From the NCBI RefSeq assembly GCF_003438995.1, contig NZ_QSUN01000008.1:81668-145667 (forward strand): a DNA stretch of 64,000 bases. The letters are read 5' to 3'. A model generated the notes under the pieces. It worked only from the letters and a program-made list of their open reading frames with translations, was not told the DNA's origin and made no database searches. The DNA comes from Bacteroides sp. OM05-12 (lineage in GTDB: Bacteria; Bacteroidota; Bacteroidia; Bacteroidales; Bacteroidaceae). Positions within the stretch are counted from its first letter, which is position 1, and the number at the start of each line of letters is the position of its first letter. Positions 47,637 through 58,284 of the stretch are shown here, one piece after another. Both the position numbers and the translations under genes were made by a program.

Positions 47637-48911
47637 TTATCCACCGAAATCATCAAACATTAACATATTACGTGGCACACCCAAATCATAAAGCATATTC
47701 TCTACAGCTTTACTCATCGGACCCGGTCCACACATGTAATATTCAATATCTTCAGGAGCTTCGTGATCTTTTAAATAAGTATTATAAATCACCTGATGAA
47801 CGAACCCTGCCGTATACTTCACTCCTGCTGCATCAGCTACAGGATCAGGACGGTCAAGTGCCAAATGGAATGAGAAGTTAGGGAAGTCTTTCTCTAATTG
47901 TAAGAAGTCCTCTAAATAAAATACCTCATTCAAAGCACGTGCACCATAGAAATAAGACATCTTACGGTCTGTTGTGTGCAGTGTTTTAGTCATGTGCATA
48001 ATCTGTGCACGCAATGGAGCCATACCGGCGCCACCACCTACCCACATCATCTCTCTCTTAGAGTCGAAGATAGGATGGAAATCTCCGTAAGGGCCGCTCA
48101 TCATTACTTTATCACCCGGTTTCAAAGTGAAAATATAAGAAGAAGCTATACCCGGCATCACATTCTGGAAACCAGGTCCCTGATCTTTCGGTTTAAAAGG
48201 AGGTGTAGCAATACGTACTGTCAACATGATACGATCACCTTCAGCCGGATAGTTAGCCATTGAATAAGCACGGATCGTTTCTTCATTATTCGTACACTTC
48301 AAACCAAACAAACCGAAGTTTTTCCATGCCGGTAGATATTCGTCTCCAATAAGTGCCTTATCAATATCCTTATCATAATCCATCGAATATTTAGGAATCT
48401 TAATCTGCGCATAAGAACCCGGCAAGAAATCCATGTGCTCACCCGGAGGCAATGCCACGATAAATTCCTTGATAAAAGTAGCCACATTCTTATTGCTGAT
48501 AACTTCGCATTCCCATTCTTTAACTCCCATTACAGATTCGTCTACCTTAATAGACATATCATTCTTTACTTTCACCTGACATCCCAAACGCCAATGATCT
48601 TTTTGTTGCTTACGACTGAAATGACCGACCTCAGAAGGAAGTATTTCACCACCACCGTCAAGAACCTGACATTTACACTGTCCGCAAGAACCTTTTCCAC
48701 CACAAGCGGAAGAAAGAAAAATACCATTAACAGACAACGTATTCAATAAGGTAGAGCCTGAATCGACATCCAATACATTATCACCATTGATCGTTAATTT
48801 TACTTTGCCTGAAGGAGATAGATAATTCTTTGCTACAAGCAGAATAACGACAAGCAAAAGAATCACCACAAGGAATACTCCAATGCTTGCTAATATTAAA
48901 TTCATATCCAT
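47637..48911 (-). CDS. nqrF: Na+-NQR subunit F (NADH entry)
   Basis: It is the NADH-oxidising subunit. One N-terminal membrane helix is followed by the [2Fe-2S] ferredoxin domain with SSACGGKGSCGQCKC and a later Cys in LGCQV, then the FAD domain (ACSM-type AYSMANYPAE) and the NADH domain (GGGAGMAPLRAQI, then MCGPGPMSKAV). The length of 424 residues is normal. It is last in the operon. Confidence 0.97.
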   Translation of the reverse strand: MDMNLILASIGVFLVVILLLVVILLVAKNYLSPSGKVKLTINGDNVLDVDSGSTLLNTLSVNGIFLSSACGGKGSCGQCKCQVLDGGGEILPSEVGHFSRKQQKDHWRLGCQVKVKNDMSIKVDESVMGVKEWECEVISNKNVATFIKEFIVALPPGEHMDFLPGSYAQIKIPKYSMDYDKDIDKALIGDEYLPAWKNFGLFGLKCTNNEETIRAYSMANYPAEGDRIMLTVRIATPPFKPKDQGPGFQNVMPGIASSYIFTLKPGDKVMMSGPYGDFHPIFDSKREMMWVGGGAGMAPLRAQIMHMTKTLHTTDRKMSYFYGARALNEVFYLEDFLQLEKDFPNFSFHLALDRPDPVADAAGVKYTAGFVHQVIYNTYLKDHEAPEDIEYYMCGPGPMSKAVENMLYDLGVPRNMLMFDDFGG

Positions 48912-48929
48912 TGTTTTATTCCTTTCCTT

Positions 48930-49529
48930 TTAAATTTTCAAACCAGAGAAACACATAAATGCCATAGCCATCAAACCTACCGTAATAAACGTGATGCCTA
49001 ATCCCTTCAATGGAGCCGGAACATCAGAGTATGCCATCTTTTCACGGATAGCAGCCAAACCAACGATAGCTAACAACCAACCGATACCGGAACCCAACGC
49101 ATAAGTTGTAGCCATACCGATATTCACGAATTGTCTTTGCTGCATGAACAAAGAAGCACCCATGATAGCACAGTTAACGGCAATCAGCGGAAGGAAAATA
49201 CCCAATGATGCATATAAAGAAGGACTGAAACGTTCAACGACCATTTCCACCAACTGAACAATACCGGCAATTACAGCAATAAAAAGAATAAAACTAAGAA
49301 AGCTCAAATCGACTCCTTCAATCAAAGCATCGGCTTTCAATACATAATTCTCCAGCAAATAGTTGACCGGCAAAGTTACAATCAATACAAAAGTTACTGC
49401 AATACCAAGTCCTAGTGCTGTTTTTACATTCTTAGAGACCGCTAGGTAAGAACACATCCCCAAGAAGAATGCAAATATCATATTGTCGACAAATATCGAC
49501 TTTACAAATAAACTTAAATATTCACTCAT
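48930..49529 (-). CDS. nqrE: Na+-NQR subunit E
   Basis: It is a six-helix membrane subunit that shares an intramembrane [2Fe-2S] centre with NqrD. Cys26 ([12 protein letters not shown]) is at the same position as in Vibrio, and the second Cys is in [10 protein letters not shown]. Length of 199 residues is normal. Sodium translocation follows electron flow through this centre. Confidence 0.97.
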   Translation of the reverse strand: MSEYLSLFVKSIFVDNMIFAFFLGMCSYLAVSKNVKTALGLGIAVTFVLIVTLPVNYLLENYVLKADALIEGVDLSFLSFILFIAVIAGIVQLVEMVVERFSPSLYASLGIFLPLIAVNCAIMGASLFMQQRQFVNIGMATTYALGSGIGWLLAIVGLAAIREKMAYSDVPAPLKGLGITFITVGLMAMAFMCFSGLKI

Positions 49530-49551
49530 TTCTTTTTAAATTAAGGGGTTA

Positions 49552-50184
49552 TTATTGTTCTTGCATCGATTTATTACGAGCACGTTGTACCCAGATAATA
49601 CATGCTACGATAATTAATGCCATCGGAGGCATCAACATCAAACCGTTATTCAAATATCCCATTTCATAAAATGACTGTGGAATAACCTGGAAGCCAAGCA
49701 GTGCACCTGAACCTAATAGTTCACGGAAGAATGCAACAATTACTAAAATAATAGCATAACCTAATCCATTACCAATACCATCTAAGAATGACTCCCAAGG
49801 ACCGTTTGCCATAGCAAATGCTTCCAAACGTCCCATGAGGATACAGTTGGTTATGATTAAGCCTACATATACCGAAAGCTGAACGCTAACATCATATGCA
49901 AACGCTTTCAACACTTCACTTACAATGGTTACCAAAGCTGCTACAACAACCAACTGTACGATAATACGAATACGATTCGGAATTGTATTACGAAGCAATG
50001 ATATGATAACATTGGCAAAAGCAACAATGACCGTAACAGATAATCCCATTACAATTGCCGGCTCCAATTTTGCAGTTACGGCAAGAGCCGAACAAATACC
50101 AAGAACCTGTACGGTTACCGGATTATCTAGATTAAGTGGGTTTGAGAATACTTCTTTATTCTTCTTAGAAAACAATTGACTCAT
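49552..50184 (-). CDS. nqrD: Na+-NQR subunit D
   Basis: It is a six-helix partner of NqrE. The [2Fe-2S] cysteines are in VLGICSALAVT and IITNCILMGRLEAFA. Length of 210 residues is normal, and the gene lies 22 bases before nqrE. Confidence 0.97.
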   Translation of the reverse strand: MSQLFSKKNKEVFSNPLNLDNPVTVQVLGICSALAVTAKLEPAIVMGLSVTVIVAFANVIISLLRNTIPNRIRIIVQLVVVAALVTIVSEVLKAFAYDVSVQLSVYVGLIITNCILMGRLEAFAMANGPWESFLDGIGNGLGYAIILVIVAFFRELLGSGALLGFQVIPQSFYEMGYLNNGLMLMPPMALIIVACIIWVQRARNKSMQEQ

Positions 50185-50198
50185 TTCTATTTCCCTCC

Positions 50199-50891
50199 TT
50201 ATTTATTAATTAAAAATTTATCATACTGTTCCAGACAGTTCTTCAACATATGGTCTACAGCAGTAGAAGTAATCGTACCACCGGAGATACCATCTACATA
50301 ATCCTGCCCTTCTGCCGTTTTACCTGGTTTGACTACTGCAATAGATACCAACTTTCCATCTCTCATGATATGCTTACCCACGAAAGGTTTTTGGAAATGT
50401 TCAGTAGCAATCTCAGCACCCAATCCTGGAGTTTCACCCTGATGAGAAAAGTAAGTACCGCAAACCGTATCTTTATCATCGTCTAAACCGACATATCCCC
50501 AAATTGGTCCCCAAAGTCCCGTACCACGTAAAGGAAGTACATATTTTGTAGCACCATCCACTTCACATACATAAACAGGAAGTTCACGTTCAGCAAGAGG
50601 TTTAGCCATTTCCTTCACAACATCAACTTTGAATCCACCCTCTTCTTTGACCGTTTCGCCGTTAGCGTTAATGATAAGATCCTGCTTTACATATTGTTTA
50701 TACAATGCTTCTGCATTTTGTCCCTGAGTAGAAACGTTCAATGCACTCAATATCTGTTTCATCTTATCAAGCTCTACGTTCTTATTCTGTGTATCTTTCA
50801 AAGAAGAAGAAACAAAAGCCAACAAGAATGCTACGATAACAACCATTACCGAAGCATAAATGATAGTATAAGAATTACTATTTGTATTCAT
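50199..50891 (-). CDS. nqrC: Na+-NQR subunit C
   Basis: A single N-terminal membrane helix (IIYASVMVVIVAFLLAFVSS) anchors a periplasmic FMN-binding domain. The covalent FMN threonine is in VDGISGGTITSTAVD. Length of 230 residues is normal. It lies 14 bases before nqrD. Confidence 0.97.
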   Translation of the reverse strand: MNTNSNSYTIIYASVMVVIVAFLLAFVSSSLKDTQNKNVELDKMKQILSALNVSTQGQNAEALYKQYVKQDLIINANGETVKEEGGFKVDVVKEMAKPLAERELPVYVCEVDGATKYVLPLRGTGLWGPIWGYVGLDDDKDTVCGTYFSHQGETPGLGAEIATEHFQKPFVGKHIMRDGKLVSIAVVKPGKTAEGQDYVDGISGGTITSTAVDHMLKNCLEQYDKFLINK

Positions 50892-50903
50892 TGTCTTCCG
50901 GTT

Positions 50904-52109
50904 TTAGTTGTTTGACTTAACAGCACGTTTTTCACGACGACTGATATTGCTTTGGACAATACAATAATCGATCAACGGTGCGAAAATATTCATTAATAAA
51001 ATAGCAAGCATCATACCTTCCGGATAACCTGGATTCAAAACACGGATAATGATAGCCATCGCACCAATTAAGAATCCAAAAATAAATTTACCCTTTTCCG
51101 TACGTGCGGAAGTTACCGGATCTGTTGCCATAAACACAGCACCAAAACAGAAGCCTCCTAATACAAGATGTTCGTACCAAGGCATATGAGCCATCGCTGT
51201 GTCAGGACCAAAGTTATTAAAGATTAGTCCCATTAATGCTCCACCAACAAATACAGAAATCATAGTCTTCCAGCTTGCAACACCTGTCCATAATAACAGA
51301 ATTGCTCCCAAAAGAATAGCAATAACACTTGTTTCACCAATTGAACCCGGAATCAGCCCTACCACCATATCCCAGAAAGATGTTGGATTACCTATTGCAT
51401 TAACGATGGTCGGGTCGGAAGTTGCAGAAACAGCCGCTTGTCCAAGAGGAGTAGCACCCGTAAACGTATCAACAACCTGTCCACCGCCAAAACCAAATAC
51501 ACTGTCTTTACCAATCCAAACCGCATCACCAGACATTTTAGAAGGGTATGCAAAGAAAAGGAATGCACGGGTGACAAGAGCGACATTAAATACATTCATA
51601 CCGGTACCGCCAAATACTTCTTTAGCAAATATCACAGCAAATGCAGTTGCAACAGCCAATATCCAAAGCGGGCAATCTACCGGAACAATCATCGGTATCA
51701 ACATACCCGAAACCAAGAATCCTTCTTGAATTTCTTCCTTTTTCCATTGTGCTACAATAAACTCAATTCCAAGACCTACTACATAAGAAACAACAATCTT
51801 AGGTAATACGGCAAGAAAACCATAGAAAAACATTTCCCAGAAACCGGCATTCTCACCAATTGCCAGAAAGTGCTGATAACCTACGTTATACATACCGAAT
51901 AACAAAGCCGGCATTAACGCAATAACAACTATCGACATGATTCGCTTGCTATCAATTGAATCGTGAATATGAGTTCCCGAATTCGATGTCTTATTCGGAA
52001 CAAAGAGAAATGTCTCAAATCCGTCAAACACCGATTGGAATGCGTGGAACTTGCCGCCCTCTTCAAAGTTTGGCTTTATCTTGTCGAGATAATTTCTTAA
52101 CGCTTTCAT
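50904..52109 (-). CDS. nqrB: Na+-NQR subunit B
   Basis: This is the main membrane subunit with about ten helices, carrying covalent FMN and riboflavin. The flavinylated threonine is in TFTGATPLGQAA. The length of 401 residues is in the usual range. It is 36 bases after nqrA. Confidence 0.97.
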   Translation of the reverse strand: MKALRNYLDKIKPNFEEGGKFHAFQSVFDGFETFLFVPNKTSNSGTHIHDSIDSKRIMSIVVIALMPALLFGMYNVGYQHFLAIGENAGFWEMFFYGFLAVLPKIVVSYVVGLGIEFIVAQWKKEEIQEGFLVSGMLIPMIVPVDCPLWILAVATAFAVIFAKEVFGGTGMNVFNVALVTRAFLFFAYPSKMSGDAVWIGKDSVFGFGGGQVVDTFTGATPLGQAAVSATSDPTIVNAIGNPTSFWDMVVGLIPGSIGETSVIAILLGAILLLWTGVASWKTMISVFVGGALMGLIFNNFGPDTAMAHMPWYEHLVLGGFCFGAVFMATDPVTSARTEKGKFIFGFLIGAMAIIIRVLNPGYPEGMMLAILLMNIFAPLIDYCIVQSNISRREKRAVKSNN

Positions 52110-52145
52110 TAATTATTAATTATCGATTTTTATTTATCTATTTAT

Positions 52146-53498
52146 TTAGCACATTTCAGCACGTAGTGTATCAAGCCCAGAACGGACAATACGCTGAAGT
52201 TCGAGCTTGGACGAATCAACAAATTCACACAAAGCAAAATCTTCCGGAGCTACTTCGTAAATGCCGAGAGCTTCCATGCGGTCAATATCACCGGCAATGA
52301 TAGCTTTCACTAAATATTCGGGAAGAATATCCATCGGAAATACTTTATCATATTCATTGGACATAATCATGTGACGTTCACCACCTTTAATACGGGCATC
52401 CAAATCATATTGACGATTTTTACCAAGTAACCAGCTAAAATAAGAGCGATTAACGCTAAACTGATCAAAACGAGGCATAATCCAACCTAACATTTCATGT
52501 ACATCAGAACCTTCAGGAATAACCGTAACTTCCGTTGCAAAAGCTCCTAGATAGCCATTAGGTTTCACTTGATTACCGGTAAGCACATTCCCACTGATAT
52601 AACGCAATGGTCTATCTTTTTTTACTCTACCCTCTAATAAATTAGTCAGTAAAGCACCAACTTTCATTTTGCAATAGGCAGGTTTGATAACTTCAGAACC
52701 AACTAATGCAATCGTACGAGTCAGATCTACTATACCTTTATTGAACAAACGGCCAATAAAAATAACTTCTTCCGGTCCTATTGTCCAAACAACTTCTCCT
52801 TTGTTAATCGGATCAATATGATGAATCTGCACACTGACATTTCCAGAAGGATTAGGTCCGTCAAACACATTAACCGTTACATTTTTAGCTTGAGTCAAAG
52901 CAGGTGAAGTTTGCTTCGGACTGATACCAAGATAAGTCTTAGCCATTTTAGCAAGGGCATCCAATCCGGTTTGAAAATCATTTTCCTGACCTTTCAAAAC
53001 AAACTCGAAATTAGGAGCCAAAGGCTTAGAATCAAAAGCAGATACAAAAATCGCTTTCGGATTCGAATCCGGTTCTGCAACAATATCATAAGGACGTTGC
53101 CTGATAAAAGCAAACAAACCGGCCTCTAACAAGGCTTCTCTTACTTGCTCTGCAGAAAGTTCGGACACCTTCTTTACGCCAAATTGCTCAATATCCTGTT
53201 CTTCCGCAGCTGCCACATGTATAGCCAGCACTTTACGGCGTTCACCACGTTCTACACTGGTAACAACACCGCTGACAGGAGAAACGAATTTAACTTCGGG
53301 GTGATTTTTGTCAATAAACAACGCTCCCCCGGCCATAACATACTCCTGCTCTTTCACCACTACCTTTGGAGTAACTCCGTGAAAATCATCCGGAACTAAT
53401 GCGTAAATCTCCGGTTGCTTCACGTCAAAGTACTCCTCAGCAGCCTGACCTTTCAGGTTTATGTCTAAGCCCTTGCGTATTTTTATCACATTTGCCAT
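52146..53498 (-). CDS. nqrA: Na+-NQR subunit A
   Basis: It is the soluble N-terminal quinone-linked subunit, with biotinyl-lipoyl-like and SLBB-like parts (VIKIRKGLDINLKG at the start, RPYDIVAEPDSNPKAIFVSA in the middle). Length of 450 residues is normal. It heads the operon nqrABCDEF, read from its own promoter. Quinone reduction is coupled to Na+ export. Confidence 0.97.
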   Translation of the reverse strand: MANVIKIRKGLDINLKGQAAEEYFDVKQPEIYALVPDDFHGVTPKVVVKEQEYVMAGGALFIDKNHPEVKFVSPVSGVVTSVERGERRKVLAIHVAAAEEQDIEQFGVKKVSELSAEQVREALLEAGLFAFIRQRPYDIVAEPDSNPKAIFVSAFDSKPLAPNFEFVLKGQENDFQTGLDALAKMAKTYLGISPKQTSPALTQAKNVTVNVFDGPNPSGNVSVQIHHIDPINKGEVVWTIGPEEVIFIGRLFNKGIVDLTRTIALVGSEVIKPAYCKMKVGALLTNLLEGRVKKDRPLRYISGNVLTGNQVKPNGYLGAFATEVTVIPEGSDVHEMLGWIMPRFDQFSVNRSYFSWLLGKNRQYDLDARIKGGERHMIMSNEYDKVFPMDILPEYLVKAIIAGDIDRMEALGIYEVAPEDFALCEFVDSSKLELQRIVRSGLDTLRAEMC

Positions 53499-53532
53499 AT
53501 TAATTATAAATAATGGTTTCTATAATTTCCCG

Positions 53533-53540
53533 CAAAAGTA
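53533..53540 (-). promoter_or_regulatory. -7 box of the nqr operon
   Basis: TACTTTTG on the minus strand, 35 bases before nqrA. Confidence 0.65.
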
Positions 53541-53621
53541 CATAAAAATAATGTGAAAAGACAAGGTTTAGCAGAGAATTGAAGAAAAAAATCTTTAATC
53601 AATCTCGTGCACGCAAACGAC

Positions 53622-56189
53622 CTAGAAAGTCATCATTAACATTAAGCGTACACCCTGCTTATTGATACCCGGATTATTCAAATAGTTCAGACGGCGAACA
53701 TACTCTATATGAAGTATTTTGAAGATATTATGGATTCCCACGCTCACCTCCATATAAGGAACTTTGGGGTTCATGACAAAACTTGTAGGTTCACCATGAC
53801 GGGTCGGGAATAAAAATAATTCTCCGTCTCCCGGATGCTTAAACGGATTATTCTTATCTGTCAGTTGTCCATAAAGCATTTTAAAACCAAAGAATTCCCT
53901 CCATTTCAGTTTTTTCATCAAAGGAATACGATTGAATAACTTCCCGTTCATATCATATCCTATGTCTACAGAAGCAAAACGGTCATTCAAAAACTCCATA
54001 TTATTAATCAAGTTGAACGTTTCCCTCTGAGTGATATAGGATAAATTCGCAGCCGGCATTATTAATAATGGGAATGGCACTTTGTTCCACTGTATTCCTC
54101 CTTTCAAAGCCACATCCACTTTGCCCCATGAAGACAACCAGAAACGCTTAGAAATACCAACCTCCGATAAATTGAAATTATATTCACCACCCAAGCCTTT
54201 AAAGCCTACCGTATGTGAAAGCGTAAAGACCGGTGCATCCAAAGAAACCGGAATTCGTCGTTGCTTTGTATTGACAAAAGTCTCCCCGGGAGCATATCTT
54301 AATCCGACAGAGGCTTCCATAGTAGTTATATCATGTAGTTTGGTTTCTAAACCATCGTTTTTAATATAGACCAACTGTCCTGTCGGTTCATCTTTACTGT
54401 TTCGGAATTGAACATTCGTCGATAATCCAAAATTCGATTCCCATTCATATTTTAATATTATATTACGAACATAAGACATCTGGTCCACAGTGGTAGTCTT
54501 CCATGAAACAAACACATTATCCTTATCCGTTTTCAAAAATTTATCCATCGGAGACATCACATCAAATTGATATGAAGCGGCAATAGAATGTTTAGGATAT
54601 TCCCTTGGCAAATATTCTTTCTTATTAAAAGAATATTCCACCTCCCCCTTATATTTGGAACGATCATCTTTAAATCCATACGCATAATACCCCTTCAAAA
54701 ACAAATGAGGATTCAAATTGGCAGTGGTTTGCGCACTGACACGGAGACGGAGTCCATCAATATAATTATTAGAAATCATTGTATTGATAGGGCCGATGTC
54801 CACCTTACTGGGATGCTCTTTAGAACCCGTTTCGACAAAATTCTCAATGAATGCTTTCGCAACAAATATGACATATTTGAATCCGGGAATCTCTTCCAAA
54901 CGTTTAACAAATATATCCATTGTACTTTCCGTTTGAGTCAGCGGAACCTGTCTGGCTTCCGCCCAAAATTCCTCTCCTTTCATCATGGCATCCGCTTCCT
55001 TTATTTCCTCTCCTTTCTTTCTGAACAACTGTGCCGGCAAAGGATCAAACGCATAATCCGTATATTTGGTAGTACGTCTGACTTGCACCCCCTGCAATGC
55101 CTTTACAAGATAAAGCTCAGCAATCATATCATCATCCTTCAAAGCCCATTCTCCAGAAGACAATTGCTCATATTCCTGAATAATATCCAAGTTGTCTACA
55201 AAGTTCACACCTGTTTTCTTCGGCAGATTCATTACACATTTCTTTACTGCATAAGTAGAATCATCCAAAACATATAAATGCCCTGTGAAACCAAAGTCCT
55301 GTGAATTTTGAGGAACAAACGTCAGATGAATACATTTATAACGGTCTACATATACAGTATCCATTATATAATATTTATAAAAAGAGATAGCGGATGAAGA
55401 GGAAATAGGACTTACAAAACGGCTTTGCAACAAACGTATATCATTATCATAAATATTTATATCGGTAAAAACATCTTTTAAAACAGTATTAAGTGCATCT
55501 CCGGTAGAGAACAGTTCACCTATTCCACTGGAAGTCATTCCATTTATAATTATTTTTTCGGCCTTAGGATCTTTCCGGTATACCTTTTGAGAAGCAGTTT
55601 CCTGTACCGAAACCGGGAGTATCAGCTTATTCGTTTCTTCACATACCTCTATGCGATCCTTCAAAAACGGCATTTTCTTATATACTCCTTTTTCCAGCAT
55701 TTCAGGAGTAACATCATTTAGTGACATCGTTATCTTCTGATACTTCCTGAATTGATAGAAATCATGTTCTTCCAGCTTCTGTGCAGATTTCATTTCAATT
55801 ACTTTCCTCATCAACTCCACAGCCGGATTATTCTTACGAGAATACTTCTCTTTCTTTGGTTTAATCACCACTTCTTCCAACTGTATATCGCTCGAAGCCA
55901 ATTTAACATTTAATTGCTTGGTAACTCCCGGAACAATCGGAACGACTTTCGTCGCATAGCCTACGGCAGAAAACGTCAAGCTATTCCATCCTTTACGGGT
56001 TTCCACTTTAAACTTACCATCCAAATCCGTTATACTACCAACACCTTTTCCTTCGTAATAAACCGAAATATAAGGTATAGGCTCATTCGTAAGAGAATCT
56101 GTTACAATCCCTCTTATTTGAGCTATTATAGAATTCGAGAAAAAAAGCCCTATAATAAGTAATATATATCCTATATATTTAGTCTTCAT
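53622..56189 (-). CDS. DUF5686 outer-membrane protein with CarboxypepD_reg-like domain
   Basis: The 855-residue protein starts with a signal peptide (ILLIIGLFFSNSIIAQ). Residues about 25-100 are a carboxypeptidase-regulatory-like Ig domain (IRGIVTDSLTNEPIPYISVYY). The rest is DUF5686, with many aromatic beta-strands toward the C-terminus, and ends in LMLMMTF, with the terminal Phe of outer-membrane barrels. The domain pairing is typical of Bacteroidetes. The function is unknown. It is divergent from the glycosyltransferase, each with its own -7 box. Confidence 0.9.
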   Translation of the reverse strand: MKTKYIGYILLIIGLFFSNSIIAQIRGIVTDSLTNEPIPYISVYYEGKGVGSITDLDGKFKVETRKGWNSLTFSAVGYATKVVPIVPGVTKQLNVKLASSDIQLEEVVIKPKKEKYSRKNNPAVELMRKVIEMKSAQKLEEHDFYQFRKYQKITMSLNDVTPEMLEKGVYKKMPFLKDRIEVCEETNKLILPVSVQETASQKVYRKDPKAEKIIINGMTSSGIGELFSTGDALNTVLKDVFTDINIYDNDIRLLQSRFVSPISSSSAISFYKYYIMDTVYVDRYKCIHLTFVPQNSQDFGFTGHLYVLDDSTYAVKKCVMNLPKKTGVNFVDNLDIIQEYEQLSSGEWALKDDDMIAELYLVKALQGVQVRRTTKYTDYAFDPLPAQLFRKKGEEIKEADAMMKGEEFWAEARQVPLTQTESTMDIFVKRLEEIPGFKYVIFVAKAFIENFVETGSKEHPSKVDIGPINTMISNNYIDGLRLRVSAQTTANLNPHLFLKGYYAYGFKDDRSKYKGEVEYSFNKKEYLPREYPKHSIAASYQFDVMSPMDKFLKTDKDNVFVSWKTTTVDQMSYVRNIILKYEWESNFGLSTNVQFRNSKDEPTGQLVYIKNDGLETKLHDITTMEASVGLRYAPGETFVNTKQRRIPVSLDAPVFTLSHTVGFKGLGGEYNFNLSEVGISKRFWLSSWGKVDVALKGGIQWNKVPFPLLIMPAANLSYITQRETFNLINNMEFLNDRFASVDIGYDMNGKLFNRIPLMKKLKWREFFGFKMLYGQLTDKNNPFKHPGDGELFLFPTRHGEPTSFVMNPKVPYMEVSVGIHNIFKILHIEYVRRLNYLNNPGINKQGVRLMLMMTF

Positions 56190-56212
56190 TGATATTTACG
56201 CTAAATTGGTTG

Positions 56213-56220
56213 CAAAGTTA
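56213..56220 (-). promoter_or_regulatory. -7 box of the DUF5686 gene
   Basis: TAACTTTG on the minus strand, 24 bases before the start codon. Confidence 0.65.
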
Positions 56221-56298
56221 ACTATATTTCAAACAACACACCGTCTTTTTAAGACTAAGAAATGTGATGAATATTTAAGTAAAATGAAATATAATGTA

Positions 56299-56306
56299 TA
56301 ACTTTG
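56299..56306 (+). promoter_or_regulatory. -7 box of the glycosyltransferase gene
   Basis: TAACTTTG, 33 bases before the ATG at 56339. It lies downstream of the earlier in-frame ATG at 56294, so it supports the shorter protein. Confidence 0.65.
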
Positions 56307-56338
56307 TAAACGAAACGGTCTTTTCTAACGTTTTTGAT

Positions 56339-57466
56339 ATGAGTAAAAAGATACACGTTATTAGTTTTCAAGTACCTTATCCACCCAATTATGGAGGAGC
56401 AATCGATGTATATTATAAACTTCAGAGTTTAAAGGAAGAAGGTTATTATATCATCTTACATACCTATCAATATCGGCATGACAGATATGAAAATGAGCTA
56501 TTATCTATCGTAAATGAAGTACATTATTATATTAGAAAAACTAATATCTTATCTCAATTCTCTTTGACACCTTATATCGTGAACAGCAGAAAAGATAAGA
56601 CTTTACTTCGTAATTTACAGAAAGACGACGCCCCTATCCTATTTGAAGGACTTCATACTTGTTACTTTTTAAATGACAGCTCTTTAAGGAATAGGATTAA
56701 ACTGGTACGTACCCACAATGTAGAACATGAATACTACAAGCAATTACAACTATCCTCCCAAAGTTTTCGGAGAAAATTATTTTTCTATATAGAGGCGTTC
56801 AGATTGAAGCGATTTGAGAAGGTGCTGACTTATGCGAATCATATATTGGCCATCAGCACTAATGAACAAAAATATTTTGAGAAGAAATATCCTCATGTAC
56901 CGACATCATTACTGCCCTGCTTCTTTGAGCAACAAATTCAAAAGGATCTACCCGGTAATAAAAACTATATCTTGTACCAAGGGAATCTTTCTGTTGAGGA
57001 GAATATCAAAGCCGCTAATTATATATTGACTGAAATCGCTCCTCATCTACCGGATACAAATATCATTATTGCCGGAGCCAACCCCAGCCCAATAATTACC
57101 AAACAGGCACAAGACCTGAATCAAGTACAAATTATTGGAAACCCTACCGACGAAACTCTTAATGAACTAATTTTAAATGCAAAAATCAACCTTTTGATAA
57201 CTTTTCAAAACACAGGAGTCAAACTGAAACTGCTAAATGCACTATATAAAGGCGCATACTGTATTGTTAATTCTCCAATGGTTTCGGGTACCGGTCTGGA
57301 ACAACTATGCAAAATTGCAGACACCCCATCCGGCATCATCCGGCTCATTGAAGAAACAATGCCTCAACCTTACACATCGACTGACAAATTAAGAAGAGAA
57401 GAAGCATTGCAAGTTCTTTACTCCAATACTAAAAACATTAAAATCATAAGTCGTATCCTAGACTAA
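56339..57466 (+). CDS. glycosyltransferase (GT4-like)
   Basis: The 375-residue protein has an N-terminal GT-B Rossmann half (KKIHVISFQVPYPPNYGGAI, with the glycine-rich donor loop) and a C-terminal half with the NILYQGN-type NYILYQGNLSVEENIKAANY motif and a nucleotide-sugar site in the segment around NTGVKLKLLNALYKGAYCIVNSP. The start at 56339 is chosen because the longer frame begins upstream of the promoter box. It probably builds an envelope glycan. It converges with the EFR1 gene, overlapping by 4 bases. Confidence 0.85.
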   Translation: MSKKIHVISFQVPYPPNYGGAIDVYYKLQSLKEEGYYIILHTYQYRHDRYENELLSIVNEVHYYIRKTNILSQFSLTPYIVNSRKDKTLLRNLQKDDAPILFEGLHTCYFLNDSSLRNRIKLVRTHNVEHEYYKQLQLSSQSFRRKLFFYIEAFRLKRFEKVLTYANHILAISTNEQKYFEKKYPHVPTSLLPCFFEQQIQKDLPGNKNYILYQGNLSVEENIKAANYILTEIAPHLPDTNIIIAGANPSPIITKQAQDLNQVQIIGNPTDETLNELILNAKINLLITFQNTGVKLKLLNALYKGAYCIVNSPMVSGTGLEQLCKIADTPSGIIRLIEETMPQPYTSTDKLRREEALQVLYSNTKNIKIISRILD

Positions 57467-58251
57467 AAAAACAATTCCACTTCTCTTCGGGCAGAACACT
57501 TCTCATGAAGCATAGCAGTATAAGGAGTATCAAAAATCCGCGCCTGTGTAGGACACTCTTTTACGCAGGCACAGCATTTTATGCATTTCATCTTATCCGT
57601 ATCTATCTTTCCTTCTACATTTATATATATAGCATTAGTAGGACAAAGCCCGATACATTCACCGCATACTGCACAAGATTCTTCCAGCACCACCGGAGCT
57701 GCAGGAGCAGATGGTCCTACTGCCCGATAAGGTACATTACCTTTTATATAGAAAGGATAGATTTCTGTCAGAGCAGATACTTTTGATAATTTTTCCAATG
57801 ATTTCCGTCCGAACATCACAGCCTCATCTATATCCTTTGTATCCGGACGTCCTTCAGCAATGGGCATATTCTCTCTGCTATAACTATGCTCACCAACGAA
57901 AGCACCGGCTGACAAAGGAACAAATCTCCTCGCTATCACCGTATCTCTCAATTCCACCAAAGCATCCTCATAATCACGATTCCCATAAAGAGCAACCAGG
58001 ATAACCGGGCTATTCTCTCCTTTTAAACGTTCGATTCTTTCTAACGCAACGGGAGCTACTCTTCCGGCATAAACCGGAACTGCAATAACCGTTAACGAAT
58101 CCTTTATAAAAATCGGTTCCGCACTTCTGTCTAAAGTGAGATCTGTCTCTATTCTTCTTCCCATGCCAAGCCCCTCACCAATGGCACGTGCCACCTTTTG
58201 TGAGGTATGCGTTGGAGAAAAATAAACAATATGTGTTGTTGTGTATTCCAT
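57463..58251 (-). CDS. EFR1 family ferredoxin (flavodoxin-ferredoxin fusion)
   Basis: The N-terminal flavodoxin-like domain starts with HIVYFSPTHTSQKVARAI, whose SPTHTS loop binds FMN phosphate. The C-terminal ferredoxin domain has two [4Fe-4S] motifs: CAVCGECIGLCPTNAI and CIKCCACVKECPTQAR. This is the EFR1 architecture, an electron carrier. I chose MEYTTTHIV at 58251; the longer frame at 58275 is less likely. It lies 33 bases downstream of the phoU stop, so the two may be co-transcribed. Confidence 0.9.
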   Translation of the reverse strand: MEYTTTHIVYFSPTHTSQKVARAIGEGLGMGRRIETDLTLDRSAEPIFIKDSLTVIAVPVYAGRVAPVALERIERLKGENSPVILVALYGNRDYEDALVELRDTVIARRFVPLSAGAFVGEHSYSRENMPIAEGRPDTKDIDEAVMFGRKSLEKLSKVSALTEIYPFYIKGNVPYRAVGPSAPAAPVVLEESCAVCGECIGLCPTNAIYINVEGKIDTDKMKCIKCCACVKECPTQARIFDTPYTAMLHEKCSARREVELFF

Positions 58252-58284
58252 ATCTGCAAAGATATAGGAAATCAACGAGAAATA

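Noticed and set aside
54588..55277. 229-residue plus-strand frame opposite the DUF5686 gene
   Set aside because: It is a shadow of the barrel region and rich in Arg, Phe and Ile without domain features.
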